A stretch of 64,000 nt of DNA from a virus, in IMG/VR virus record IMGVR_UViG_3300045051_000987, positions 49,553 through 113,552 of that record. One strand, written 5' to 3'. The notes under the pieces were generated by a model. It did not search any database. It was not told where the DNA came from and saw nothing but the letters and a program-made list of their open reading frames with translations. Numbering within the stretch: position 1 is the first letter of the stretch; every line of letters starts with the position of its first letter. This document shows positions 52,872 to 60,469 of this stretch, in pieces. The position numbers and the translations under genes are program-made.

Positions 52872-54598
52872 TCGTCGCCACCGAGCTCCGAGAGGCCGAG
52901 CTCGAGGTGGTCGATCACGGTCGGCGGGGTCGGCTCGATGATGCGCACGAGGTGCGTGTGCGCGGGCTTCATGTACTCGACGATCTGCCGGATCTGCGTG
53001 CGCTGATCGTCGGTGAGGATGACGGGCGAGATCACGTCGAACGAGTAGCGCTCGCGCGAGGTGCCCGGCCCGAGGTCAGTGTCGATGCCGAGCTCGCTCA
53101 CGCCGAGGATCCACGCGTCCTCGATGAACGCCACGATGTCGATCTCGATGCCGAGGAAGAAGCGGACGACCGAGATGATCCCGGGCTTGGTCCCCTTGAG
53201 TCGGTACATGTCGACGAGCGTGCGCACGAGGCGCCGCTTGCTATCGAGGTCGAGCTCGAAGGTGAAGGGGTTCCCGAGCGAGATCAGCATGTGATCGACG
53301 TAGCGCTCGGGGGCGATGTCGACGTCGATGATGTCGGTCCATCGATCGATGTCGCAGAGGAGGAGATCGACGACCTCTTGAAGCACCGCGATCAGCTTGT
53401 AGAGGTCGCGCGTCGCGTCTCGGTTCCGCGACGTGTCCGAGAGCATCCGCCACAGCTCGAAGCGCCTGCCCGGCACCGGAGGGCACTCGTAGCCCCTGAA
53501 CTCCGCACGATCGAACGGCGCGAGGATGCCGTTACCAAATTCATCCTCCACGACGCCCGACGCGGTAACGGCGTAGAGCACCCCTCGTGTGATGGGGATG
53601 TCGAGCGTGATGTCGTACGTCGACGCGTCGATCTCGGTGACGGCCGTCGCGACGACGTGCACCGCGGGCGCCTCGAGCCGCTCGAAGGTCCACACGCTCG
53701 GATCGTCGGCGCCGACGACAGGCTCATCGAAGCGCACGCGCACGACGTCGTGGTAGCGCGAGACGGCGTCGAGGATGTGCGGGGCGGTGAGATCCTCGAT
53801 CGTGAACGACCAGCTCGTGTCGAGCGTGTGCGTCCCCGAGAGGTTCTCCGAGACGACGCGCACCGGCACCGTGCGGAGGCTCTCGAAGAGGTAGGGCACC
53901 ACGACGCGGAAGCGCCTGACGCCGTCAGCGGGCGTCGTGACGTTCACCGTGTAGCCGGGCTGAGCTCCTCCCGCGCCGCCGTCGTACGCGAGCACGCCGT
54001 CGACGTAGATGAGCGTGTCGCTCACGTCGGGGTCGGTCGCGGTGTCCATGAGGTCGAACTGGATCGCCTCGTCTCGAGGGACGCGCGTCGCGCCGGGCTC
54101 GGGGGATCGGTTCGCGACGATGAGCCCATCGGTCGCCGCGTCGAGCACGATCTCGTCGAGGTAGAACGCCGGGATCTCGAGGTCTTCGGCCTCGGGCGAG
54201 CCACCGGGCCCGACCACGCGCAAGCCGAAGCCGAGGTTCACCGAGCCGCCGAGGCCCTGGGTGCTGATCGCGAGGTCGACGAGATCGCGGGTCGCGCCGG
54301 GGAGGAGCTCGTAGGACCAGGCCTCGTCAGCGCCGACGACCGCGAAGGCCTCCCACTTCCATCCCGTCGGGGGAGCGACGATCGGGCCGCGCAGGCGCGC
54401 GCGCGCGCGGATGAACTTCGCCGACCCGTACGTGTCGACCTGCTCGATCCGAACCTCGTCGTCCGGGAGGAAGTAGCCCTCCCAGCCCGGATCGTCGGAG
54501 CCGAACACGAAGACGAACGACCCCTCGGGAGGCGTCCACCCCGCGGGCGCGACGCGGAGGGAGCGGGTACCCGGCCGGCGTTGAAGCGTCGTCGTCAT
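52856..54598 (-). CDS. Tail protein I-like baseplate component with Ig-like front
   Basis: 580 aa. Residues ~400-560 (ERYVDHMLISLGNPFTFELD, RRLVRTLVDMYRLKGTKPGI, EYMKPAHTHLVRI) match the P2 gpI/tail protein I family that joins fibres to the baseplate wedge. The first ~370 residues are beta-rich and include a Big/Ig-like unit (TAPHILDAVSRYHDVVRVRF). Usual gpI is ~180-200 aa, so this is a fusion. Confidence 0.82.
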   Translation of the reverse strand: MTTTLQRRPGTRSLRVAPAGWTPPEGSFVFVFGSDDPGWEGYFLPDDEVRIEQVDTYGSAKFIRARARLRGPIVAPPTGWKWEAFAVVGADEAWSYELLPGATRDLVDLAISTQGLGGSVNLGFGLRVVGPGGSPEAEDLEIPAFYLDEIVLDAATDGLIVANRSPEPGATRVPRDEAIQFDLMDTATDPDVSDTLIYVDGVLAYDGGAGGAQPGYTVNVTTPADGVRRFRVVVPYLFESLRTVPVRVVSENLSGTHTLDTSWSFTIEDLTAPHILDAVSRYHDVVRVRFDEPVVGADDPSVWTFERLEAPAVHVVATAVTEIDASTYDITLDIPITRGVLYAVTASGVVEDEFGNGILAPFDRAEFRGYECPPVPGRRFELWRMLSDTSRNRDATRDLYKLIAVLQEVVDLLLCDIDRWTDIIDVDIAPERYVDHMLISLGNPFTFELDLDSKRRLVRTLVDMYRLKGTKPGIISVVRFFLGIEIDIVAFIEDAWILGVSELGIDTDLGPGTSRERYSFDVISPVILTDDQRTQIRQIVEYMKPAHTHLVRIIEPTPPTVIDHLELGLSELGGDEWMLH

Positions 54599-54601
54599 GG
54601 A

Positions 54602-55312
54602 TCAGGTCTGCCGACGGACCTCGAGATGATCGAAGAGCGCGCGCCGCGTGACGTCGCTCGAGCGGAAGCAGAAGCCAGCCCGGCCCGACGTGAAGGGAGC
54701 CGAGCCGCTGTTCACGCCGAGCGAGTCGTCGACGAACTCGGTCATGCCGGGGATCGCGGTCCACGTCGGCGCCGTGCCGAGCGCGTGCGCTGCGAGGTCG
54801 TTCTGAAAGACCTGGAGTCGGACGTCGCCGACGTCGTTGAAGATCATGTCGAGGCGGAGGTGCGTCCACGCGTCGGCGTCGATGTCCACCGAGCTCGTCG
54901 AGCGGCGGAGGATGCCGTTGCCCGCTGCCGGCGCGAGGTCGGGAAGGCCCGCGGAGAGCACGCCCTTGCGGAGCACGATGCGCGAGGGGTCCGCGTCGCT
55001 CAGGCCGAGCATGTAGCCCTCGTCATTGATCGAGGGACCTTGCAGGCCGATGAAGAGGAAGGCCGAGAAGCCCAAGGGCCCGCCGCTCGCCGCGCGCTTG
55101 ATCGCGCCCGTGATGCGCCCGCCCTTCGCCATCGGCGCGAAGTCTACGAGGTTCACGAACGAGCCGACGCCGCCGATCGACGTGTCGAGGCTGTGGAAGC
55201 CGTAGACGAACGAGCCGCCGCCGTTGGGGGGCGTGAAGCCCGCGGACACGCCGCGCTTGATGCTTCCGGATCCGAGGGAGTCGTTGAGCTCTGTCCAGTC
55301 TGCTTCGGCCAT
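54602..55312 (-). CDS. Beta-rich virion protein, 236 aa
   Basis: MAEADWTELNDSLGSGSIKR, then a jelly-roll/concanavalin-like pattern (AWTHLRLDMIFNDVGDVRLQ). CGGAGG before the ATG at 55312 was preferred over the GTG at 55345, which would translate the palindrome. Likely a tail-tip lectin-like protein. Confidence 0.65.
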   Translation of the reverse strand: MAEADWTELNDSLGSGSIKRGVSAGFTPPNGGGSFVYGFHSLDTSIGGVGSFVNLVDFAPMAKGGRITGAIKRAASGGPLGFSAFLFIGLQGPSINDEGYMLGLSDADPSRIVLRKGVLSAGLPDLAPAAGNGILRRSTSSVDIDADAWTHLRLDMIFNDVGDVRLQVFQNDLAAHALGTAPTWTAIPGMTEFVDDSLGVNSGSAPFTSGRAGFCFRSSDVTRRALFDHLEVRRQT

Positions 55313-55325
55313 GTGCCTCCGGGGC

Positions 55326-55345
55326 GTGTTCACCCGGGTGAACAC
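55326..55345. promoter_or_regulatory. Palindrome, copy 10
   Basis: Begins 7 nt after the class C TACCAT box, so it occupies roughly +1 to +20 of the transcript for the 55312 gene. Confidence 0.92.
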
Positions 55346-55352
55346 GCGGCCG

Positions 55353-55358
55353 ATGGTA
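55353..55358 (-). promoter_or_regulatory. Class C promoter (TACCAT) with palindrome at +1
   Basis: GCTACCATCGG followed by the palindrome, then CGGAGG and the ATG at 55312. Confidence 0.6.
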
Positions 55359-55391
55359 GCTGGGTCCCCGCGCGCGCGCAGCGCATCGCGA

Positions 55392-56264
55392 TCAGGGCTG
55401 CTCGATCACCCAATGGAACGCGCGATCGACGGCGACGTAGAAGACGCCCACGCCCGCGTCCGTCACGTCGACCTGCGTGCCCGCGGCCGCGAGCGCGACG
55501 CGGAACGTCGTGCCCGTGAGCCCGCTCGCGATCACGTAGTACTCGAAGACCGAGTTGAGGCCCGCGGGGAGCGCGCCCGGGGTCGCACCGGACACACGGA
55601 ACGTGACCTTGTCGTTCGCCACGAGCCCGTGCGCGACGCCCGTCGTGAAGAGGTTCGTCGACGGGTCCGCGGTGACCTGTCGCTCGGGCACCGCGTACTC
55701 GAACGAGTCGTAGGAGTCGGGGACGAACGCACCGAAGAAGGCCGTGACGCCCGCGCCCATCGTGAAGTCGTAGTCGTTGCCGGCGCCCGTGCCGCTCCAT
55801 CCGTCGGAGAAGTCCTCGAACGCCTGCGGGGTGAGCGAGCTGTCGAAGCTCGCCGCCGTGCTCGCGCCGAGCGTGAACGAGTAGCTCTCGTTCGAGTCCC
55901 ATCCCTCCTCGAAGTCTTCGACCGGCTCGGTCGATGGATCGAAGAGCGCGTCGGTGCCGGTGTTGAGCTCGAAGAGATAGGCCTGGTTCCCGTCCCATCC
56001 CTCCTCGAAGTCTTCGAGCGCTTGGCCGGGGCTCACGCTGAGATCGAAGAGCGGGGGCGCGGTGTCGGCGAGCTCGAACGCGAAGAGGTAGTCGTCGTTC
56101 GCCCACTCGCTCTCGAAGCGCTCCTCGTCGTGCGCGGGCGTCTCGGTGCCGAACGCTGCGACCTGCTCCGCCGCCGTCGTGACGATGATCGTCCACGCCT
56201 CGGGCACGCCCTCGCCGGGGGTGCCTGCATCATCGTCCTCGAAGCCGAGGTTCGTGAGCGCCAT
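55392..56264 (-). CDS. Virion protein with four acidic repeats, 290 aa
   Basis: Residues ~48-175 hold four copies of a ~30-residue unit of the form (E)DFEEGWDxNxxYxFxL...A.FD. The C-terminal ~100 residues form a separate beta domain (TGVAHGLVANDKVTFRVSGA). Probably an adhesin or fibre part. Lies between baseplate J and the 55312 gene. Confidence 0.65.
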   Translation of the reverse strand: MALTNLGFEDDDAGTPGEGVPEAWTIIVTTAAEQVAAFGTETPAHDEERFESEWANDDYLFAFELADTAPPLFDLSVSPGQALEDFEEGWDGNQAYLFELNTGTDALFDPSTEPVEDFEEGWDSNESYSFTLGASTAASFDSSLTPQAFEDFSDGWSGTGAGNDYDFTMGAGVTAFFGAFVPDSYDSFEYAVPERQVTADPSTNLFTTGVAHGLVANDKVTFRVSGATPGALPAGLNSVFEYYVIASGLTGTTFRVALAAAGTQVDVTDAGVGVFYVAVDRAFHWVIEQP

Positions 56265-56276
56265 CGCGATCTCCGA

Positions 56277-57800
56277 TCAGGAAACGAGCGCGAGGCCCGT
56301 GTCGCCGTTGATGAGGGTCACCGTGCCGAGCTTCGGGAAGGTGCGCGTGCCGATCTCGTAGTCCGCGCGCGTCCCGTTCACGAGGAAGCCGGCGGGGCCG
56401 GGGTCGACCTTCCGAACGCCGCTCGAGTCGCGCACGACGTTGAAGAGATCGGACCACGCGATCGTGCCGGGATCACCGTCCTCGGTCGTGAGGTAGTAGC
56501 CGAAGTCGACGCCCACCGTGAGCCCGGCCTCGACGTCGGCCGTCGTCGGCGTGATCGCGAACGCGCGCGTGAGCCGGTCACGGATCGCGGCATCGACGGT
56601 CGCAGCCTTCGCGTTCTTCGCGAGGAAGACGATCGCCTCGATGTTCACGAAGCCGTACGGGGCGGTCTGCTCGGTGAGGTCGAACGTGAGCGTGTTCGGG
56701 TACGTCTCGGTGCACATCACGTGCACGGCCTCGAGCAGGTCGTCGCTCGCGACGCCGCCGCCCTCGGGGACGATGAAGAGGATCCCGGCGTTCTCCGCGA
56801 TGCCCGGATCCTGATCACTCGTGAGCATGAGCGCGCGCGCGACGCCGGCCACGCGCCTCGCGTTGATCTCGTAGTCCTCGCGCGCGACGGTGCGGTTCTG
56901 CACGCGGAGCGAGCGCGGCGCGAGGAGCCGGATCTCTTCGACGCTCTGCCGATCGAGCGCGGGCGTGCTCGAAGCGGGATTCGTGACGAGGAGCGTCGCG
57001 GCGTTGCCGAGCTCATCGGTGAAGGTCCCCTCTACCTTCGTGACCTTGCCCGGATCGACGCGTCCCGCGACGCCGCCGCCGACCTTGTACGCGACCGTGA
57101 TCGAGCCCGCGGGGATCACGCCGCTCGAGCCGTTGCCGAAGCGGATCGTCGCGCGGTCGTTCTGATCGACGAGCACGACGAAGTGACGATCAGACGACGT
57201 GCTCTCGAGGAGCGACTCGACCTGCGTGAAGGTGCCGTTCGCCGCGGTGACCTCAGCGGTGTCGTCGAGGTAGGGCGTGCCGTTGAGCCGGAGATCCTGG
57301 TTCGGCAGACCGCTCGAGGTGAAGACCTCGTCGCGGAGCTCGGCGTTCTCGGCCATCACGAGCACGGGGCCCGTCGAGCCTGTGGGGATCATCGCGTCGA
57401 CGATGGTCTCGAAGATGATCGGTGCGAAGACCGACTCGGTCTTCATGCGCGAGCGAGCTGCGATCGGGGTGTTGCCGGCGAGCGCCGTCGAGAGCGTGAG
57501 CGAGAGCTCGACGAGCGCAGCGGTGTTGCCGCGCGGCGTGAAGCCGAGGAGCTTGCAGAGCGCGAGGATGTTCTTCCGCTGCGTGACGCGTCCGATGAAG
57601 GCTTCCGCGGCCTGGTTGTCCTGATACTTCGTGAGCACGTCCGCGACGAACGCGAAGAGCTCCTTGAGGATGTTGCCGAAGTCGGCCTTGTCCTTGTCGG
57701 TCCACTCGGGGAAGGCGGAGTCGATGAGGTTGTCGAGGCGCGCGTTGAGCGCGTCGAAGTCCTTGTCGGTGTAGTCGGTGCTCGGCCCGAGGATCGGCAT
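56277..57800 (-). CDS. Baseplate J-like protein
   Basis: 507 aa. TDYTDKDFDALNARLDNLID followed by DFGNILKELFAFVADVLTKY and AEAFIGRVTQRKNILALCKL is the characteristic N-terminus of the large baseplate J-like (Mu gp47/P2 gpJ) family; VAREDYEINARRVAGVARAL is the second conserved block. Forms the baseplate wedge. ATG 7 nt after TACCAT. Confidence 0.92.
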   Translation of the reverse strand: MPILGPSTDYTDKDFDALNARLDNLIDSAFPEWTDKDKADFGNILKELFAFVADVLTKYQDNQAAEAFIGRVTQRKNILALCKLLGFTPRGNTAALVELSLTLSTALAGNTPIAARSRMKTESVFAPIIFETIVDAMIPTGSTGPVLVMAENAELRDEVFTSSGLPNQDLRLNGTPYLDDTAEVTAANGTFTQVESLLESTSSDRHFVVLVDQNDRATIRFGNGSSGVIPAGSITVAYKVGGGVAGRVDPGKVTKVEGTFTDELGNAATLLVTNPASSTPALDRQSVEEIRLLAPRSLRVQNRTVAREDYEINARRVAGVARALMLTSDQDPGIAENAGILFIVPEGGGVASDDLLEAVHVMCTETYPNTLTFDLTEQTAPYGFVNIEAIVFLAKNAKAATVDAAIRDRLTRAFAITPTTADVEAGLTVGVDFGYYLTTEDGDPGTIAWSDLFNVVRDSSGVRKVDPGPAGFLVNGTRADYEIGTRTFPKLGTVTLINGDTGLALVS

Positions 57801-57807
57801 GGCGCCG

Positions 57808-57813
57808 ATGGTA
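57808..57813 (-). promoter_or_regulatory. Class C leaderless promoter (TACCAT)
   Basis: GCTACCATCGG with a 7-nt gap to the ATG at 57800. A GGCGCC / GGCGCC hairpin (57817-57831) lies just upstream. Confidence 0.6.
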
Positions 57814-57838
57814 GCTGGCGCCCGCGGCGCCCTCTACC

Positions 57839-58351
57839 TCACACCCGGCCGATGGCCGTGAGCGGCACCGACGTAGAGCCCTTGCCGAGCACCTGACCGC
57901 CGCGCGAGAGCGCCTCCCATCCGACGATGAGCACCGCGATCGTCTCGTGCCCGTTGGGATCCTTCTCGCGTCGGATCTTCGAGCCCGTGATCCGGATGCT
58001 CGGGAGCCACCGCGCGATCGCGTCGCGCGCCCATCGATCGAGGAGCGGCTCGAGCACCGCGTCGTTGTTCCTCCACCGCGCGTGCTCGATGAGTGAGCCG
58101 AAGTCGGTCCGCCACGGAAGCTCGCCCTGCGTCGTCGGGCCCGAGCACCGCGTGCCGAGCACCTCGCGGATCTTCGAGCTCATGAGCTGCTGGCCCTCAC
58201 CCGAGGTGAAGTCGTTCGCGCCCCGCCGGAACGGCGTGAGGAGCCCGCGCAGCGGCCGCCCGCCGGTCGCAGCGAGCGAGACCACCGCCTCCTCGGCGAC
58301 GGGCGTAGGAGAGGGCGGGGACGCGAGCGGCCAGGTGTAGCTCGAGGGCAT
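57839..58351 (-). CDS. GPW/gp25-like baseplate protein
   Basis: 170 aa. LPWRTDFGSLIEHARWRNND and LDRWARDAIARWLPSIRITG match the gp25/gpW baseplate family found in contractile tails. Ends with a short beta segment. Directly upstream of baseplate J, the usual gene order. Confidence 0.9.
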   Translation of the reverse strand: MPSSYTWPLASPPSPTPVAEEAVVSLAATGGRPLRGLLTPFRRGANDFTSGEGQQLMSSKIREVLGTRCSGPTTQGELPWRTDFGSLIEHARWRNNDAVLEPLLDRWARDAIARWLPSIRITGSKIRREKDPNGHETIAVLIVGWEALSRGGQVLGKGSTSVPLTAIGRV

Positions 58352-58354
58352 GGG

Positions 58355-59473
58355 TCAGACCTCGTTGCCGGAGGTGTCGAAGGCGAAGACGCGGAGGGTC
58401 GGCGAGGCGAGCCAGCCGCCGTGACGGAGGAGGTTGTAGCGGAAGCCGTCAGTGATCGGGTCGCGCGTGCAGCCGATCGCGTAGGCGCCGACGAAGGCCT
58501 CGCCGTCGTGTGCGAGCTCGGTGACGCCCGCGAGCGGTCCGGTCGAGTACGCGACGAGGAGGAGCACGCGCCGGAGCTCGCCCGAGTTGTCGGTCACGTC
58601 GAGCTGCAAGGGCGTCATCGTGTCGATCGGCGTGCCCGGCGTCGGGGTGACGTTCGCGACCACCGGGGGCGTGTCGTCGAGCACCGGCGGAGGCGTCTCC
58701 GGATCGACGTCGAAGGCTGCGGTGTCCGTGTCGGTGAGCCCGTCATCTTCCGACGCGGTGAGCACGAGCTCGAAGTCTCGAGGCCATCCCGCGTCGCGCG
58801 TGACCTCGAGCTCGATGTGCCCGCTCATGTTCGTCGAGTCGTTCACCGTGTAGCCCGGAGCGGCCGCGGTGCCGTCCCACACGAGCTCGGCCACCGTGTC
58901 GAAGATGGCGTAGACCGCGCTCGAGCCGATGCCGCCCACACCCGGCACGATGTGCATGTCGAGCTGATCGCTCGGACCGATCACGCCGGGGTTCGTGTCG
59001 ATCGCGACCGAGAGAGCGACGGCCGCCGGGTCGCGCGTGAAGACGCCGGTGACGCTCGTGAGGTTCGCCTCTCCGTCGTGCACGTACGCGTAGATCGTGA
59101 AGTCCTCGGGCCATCCGGAGCCCGTGTGGCTCACGCTCACGTCGTAGCCGGGCGGGTTCATCATGAGGCTCGCGCTGTAGGGCTGACGCGCCGAAATGTA
59201 ACCCTGCAACGGGCGGTGCTCGAAGATCGTCTCGGTTCGGTCGGAGTACTGCACGACGACGGTCATCATGATCGGGTACGAGCCCGTCTCTTCGATGTAG
59301 AACGCGATCGGGTCCATCGGCCCGATCGGACCCTCGGCCGTCACGAGGTTGAGCGTCGGCGGATCTGTCTCACCGCCCATGTTCGCGAGCAGGAACGCGA
59401 TCGTCTCGGCCTCGTTGCGCCCGAGCTCGTAGGTGAGCGTCGAGATGAGCCCGTCTGTCGTGTGGTCGGCCAT
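58355..59473 (-). CDS. Ig-like repeat virion protein, 372 aa
   Basis: Three or more beta-sandwich-like units after a short helical N-terminus. The last ~120 residues (PPVVANVTPTPGTPIDTMTP ... LRVFAFDTSGNEV) are a clear paralogue of the end of the 60470-62614 protein. Likely surface-exposed tail decoration or fibre. Confidence 0.7.
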   Translation of the reverse strand: MADHTTDGLISTLTYELGRNEAETIAFLLANMGGETDPPTLNLVTAEGPIGPMDPIAFYIEETGSYPIMMTVVVQYSDRTETIFEHRPLQGYISARQPYSASLMMNPPGYDVSVSHTGSGWPEDFTIYAYVHDGEANLTSVTGVFTRDPAAVALSVAIDTNPGVIGPSDQLDMHIVPGVGGIGSSAVYAIFDTVAELVWDGTAAAPGYTVNDSTNMSGHIELEVTRDAGWPRDFELVLTASEDDGLTDTDTAAFDVDPETPPPVLDDTPPVVANVTPTPGTPIDTMTPLQLDVTDNSGELRRVLLLVAYSTGPLAGVTELAHDGEAFVGAYAIGCTRDPITDGFRYNLLRHGGWLASPTLRVFAFDTSGNEV

Positions 59474-59474
59474 T

Positions 59475-60425
59475 TCAGATCACCGGCGTGACGGTGCTCG
59501 GCCACGGCACGAAGCAGCCGTTCGAGTCGGGCGCGATCATCGCTCGGCCGGTGTCGGCGAGGTCGAGCGTGTCGAAGGCGCTGATCGAGCTCATCGTCGC
59601 GAAGCGGATCGTCGACGCGACGCCCTTGCGCTGCGCGTTGGTCGAGACCTTGTAGATGAGCGGCGCCGCGCGCTCGTGCGTGCCCGTGTAGGGGTTCTGA
59701 CCGAGCGCCGTGCCCGGGAGCGTGTGAAAGATCGCGAGCGCGGTCTCGAGGGCTTGCCCGGTGAGGTTGCGCTTGTACCAGCCACGTCCGTCGCTCGCAC
59801 TGTTCAGCGGGAGATTGTTCCCGCCGGCTTGAAGCCACACCACCCACGGTGCGTCATCGGCATCACCGATCGTGCCGTCTGCGTTCGTCTCGACCGGATC
59901 GAAGACCACGCGACGGTGACCGGCGCCGCTCGATACGACGCGCCCGATCCAGTGGAAGTAGTAGTGCCCGCTCACCGGGGCGGAGTCGGCGCAAAACTGC
60001 CATCGGTAGTTGGTCGCGTTGATCGACGCCCAGCCCCATCCGCCGCCGTCGTAGGAGCCGCTCGAACCGATGATCTGGATCGCGTCCGCGTGCGTCGGAG
60101 GAGCGCTCGCAGTGCCACCTCCACCGAAGCCGATGTCGCAGAGGTAGCCGCGCGCGGAGTAGTCCTCGCCGGAGTTTCGCTGAAGCGTGACCTCGAGCGT
60201 GCCCGTCGGCGCGCGGAGCTGGATCCATCCCGTCGTCGCGACGAGGAACGGGTTCGACACCGGGGTGCCCGCGGTCTTCGTGGTGCCGTTGCCGCTCTGC
60301 ACGCCGGTCCAGCCGGCGGCGATCATCACGCTCGCCATCTCCCACAGCACGTCGCGCGTGCCGTGCCCGCTCGCCGGCACGAAGTTGACCGAGAACCAGC
60401 GCGTGCCGTCTTGGACGATCGCCAT
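59475..60425 (-). CDS. Tail paralogue 1, 316 aa
   Basis: The N-terminal block WEMASVMIAAGWTGVQSGNG is shared with the 62614 and 63622 proteins. The rest is beta-rich with aromatic and glycine loops. Probably a tail-tip or fibre subunit. ATG 7 nt after TACCCT. Confidence 0.68.
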   Translation of the reverse strand: MAIVQDGTRWFSVNFVPASGHGTRDVLWEMASVMIAAGWTGVQSGNGTTKTAGTPVSNPFLVATTGWIQLRAPTGTLEVTLQRNSGEDYSARGYLCDIGFGGGGTASAPPTHADAIQIIGSSGSYDGGGWGWASINATNYRWQFCADSAPVSGHYYFHWIGRVVSSGAGHRRVVFDPVETNADGTIGDADDAPWVVWLQAGGNNLPLNSASDGRGWYKRNLTGQALETALAIFHTLPGTALGQNPYTGTHERAAPLIYKVSTNAQRKGVASTIRFATMSSISAFDTLDLADTGRAMIAPDSNGCFVPWPSTVTPVI

Positions 60426-60432
60426 GGGCGCG

Positions 60433-60438
60433 AGGGTA
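60433..60438 (-). promoter_or_regulatory. Class C leaderless promoter (TACCCT)
   Basis: GCTACCCTCG with a 7-nt gap to the ATG at 60425; a GC inverted repeat lies between it and the upstream stop. Confidence 0.55.
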
Positions 60439-60469
60439 GCAGCGGCCCCGCGCGGGCCGCCACGAGCGC

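Noticed and set aside
54602-55345. GTG start at 55345 giving an N-terminal VFTRVNT
   Set aside because: That start would translate the palindrome and has no Shine-Dalgarno, whereas CGGAGG precedes the ATG at 55312.
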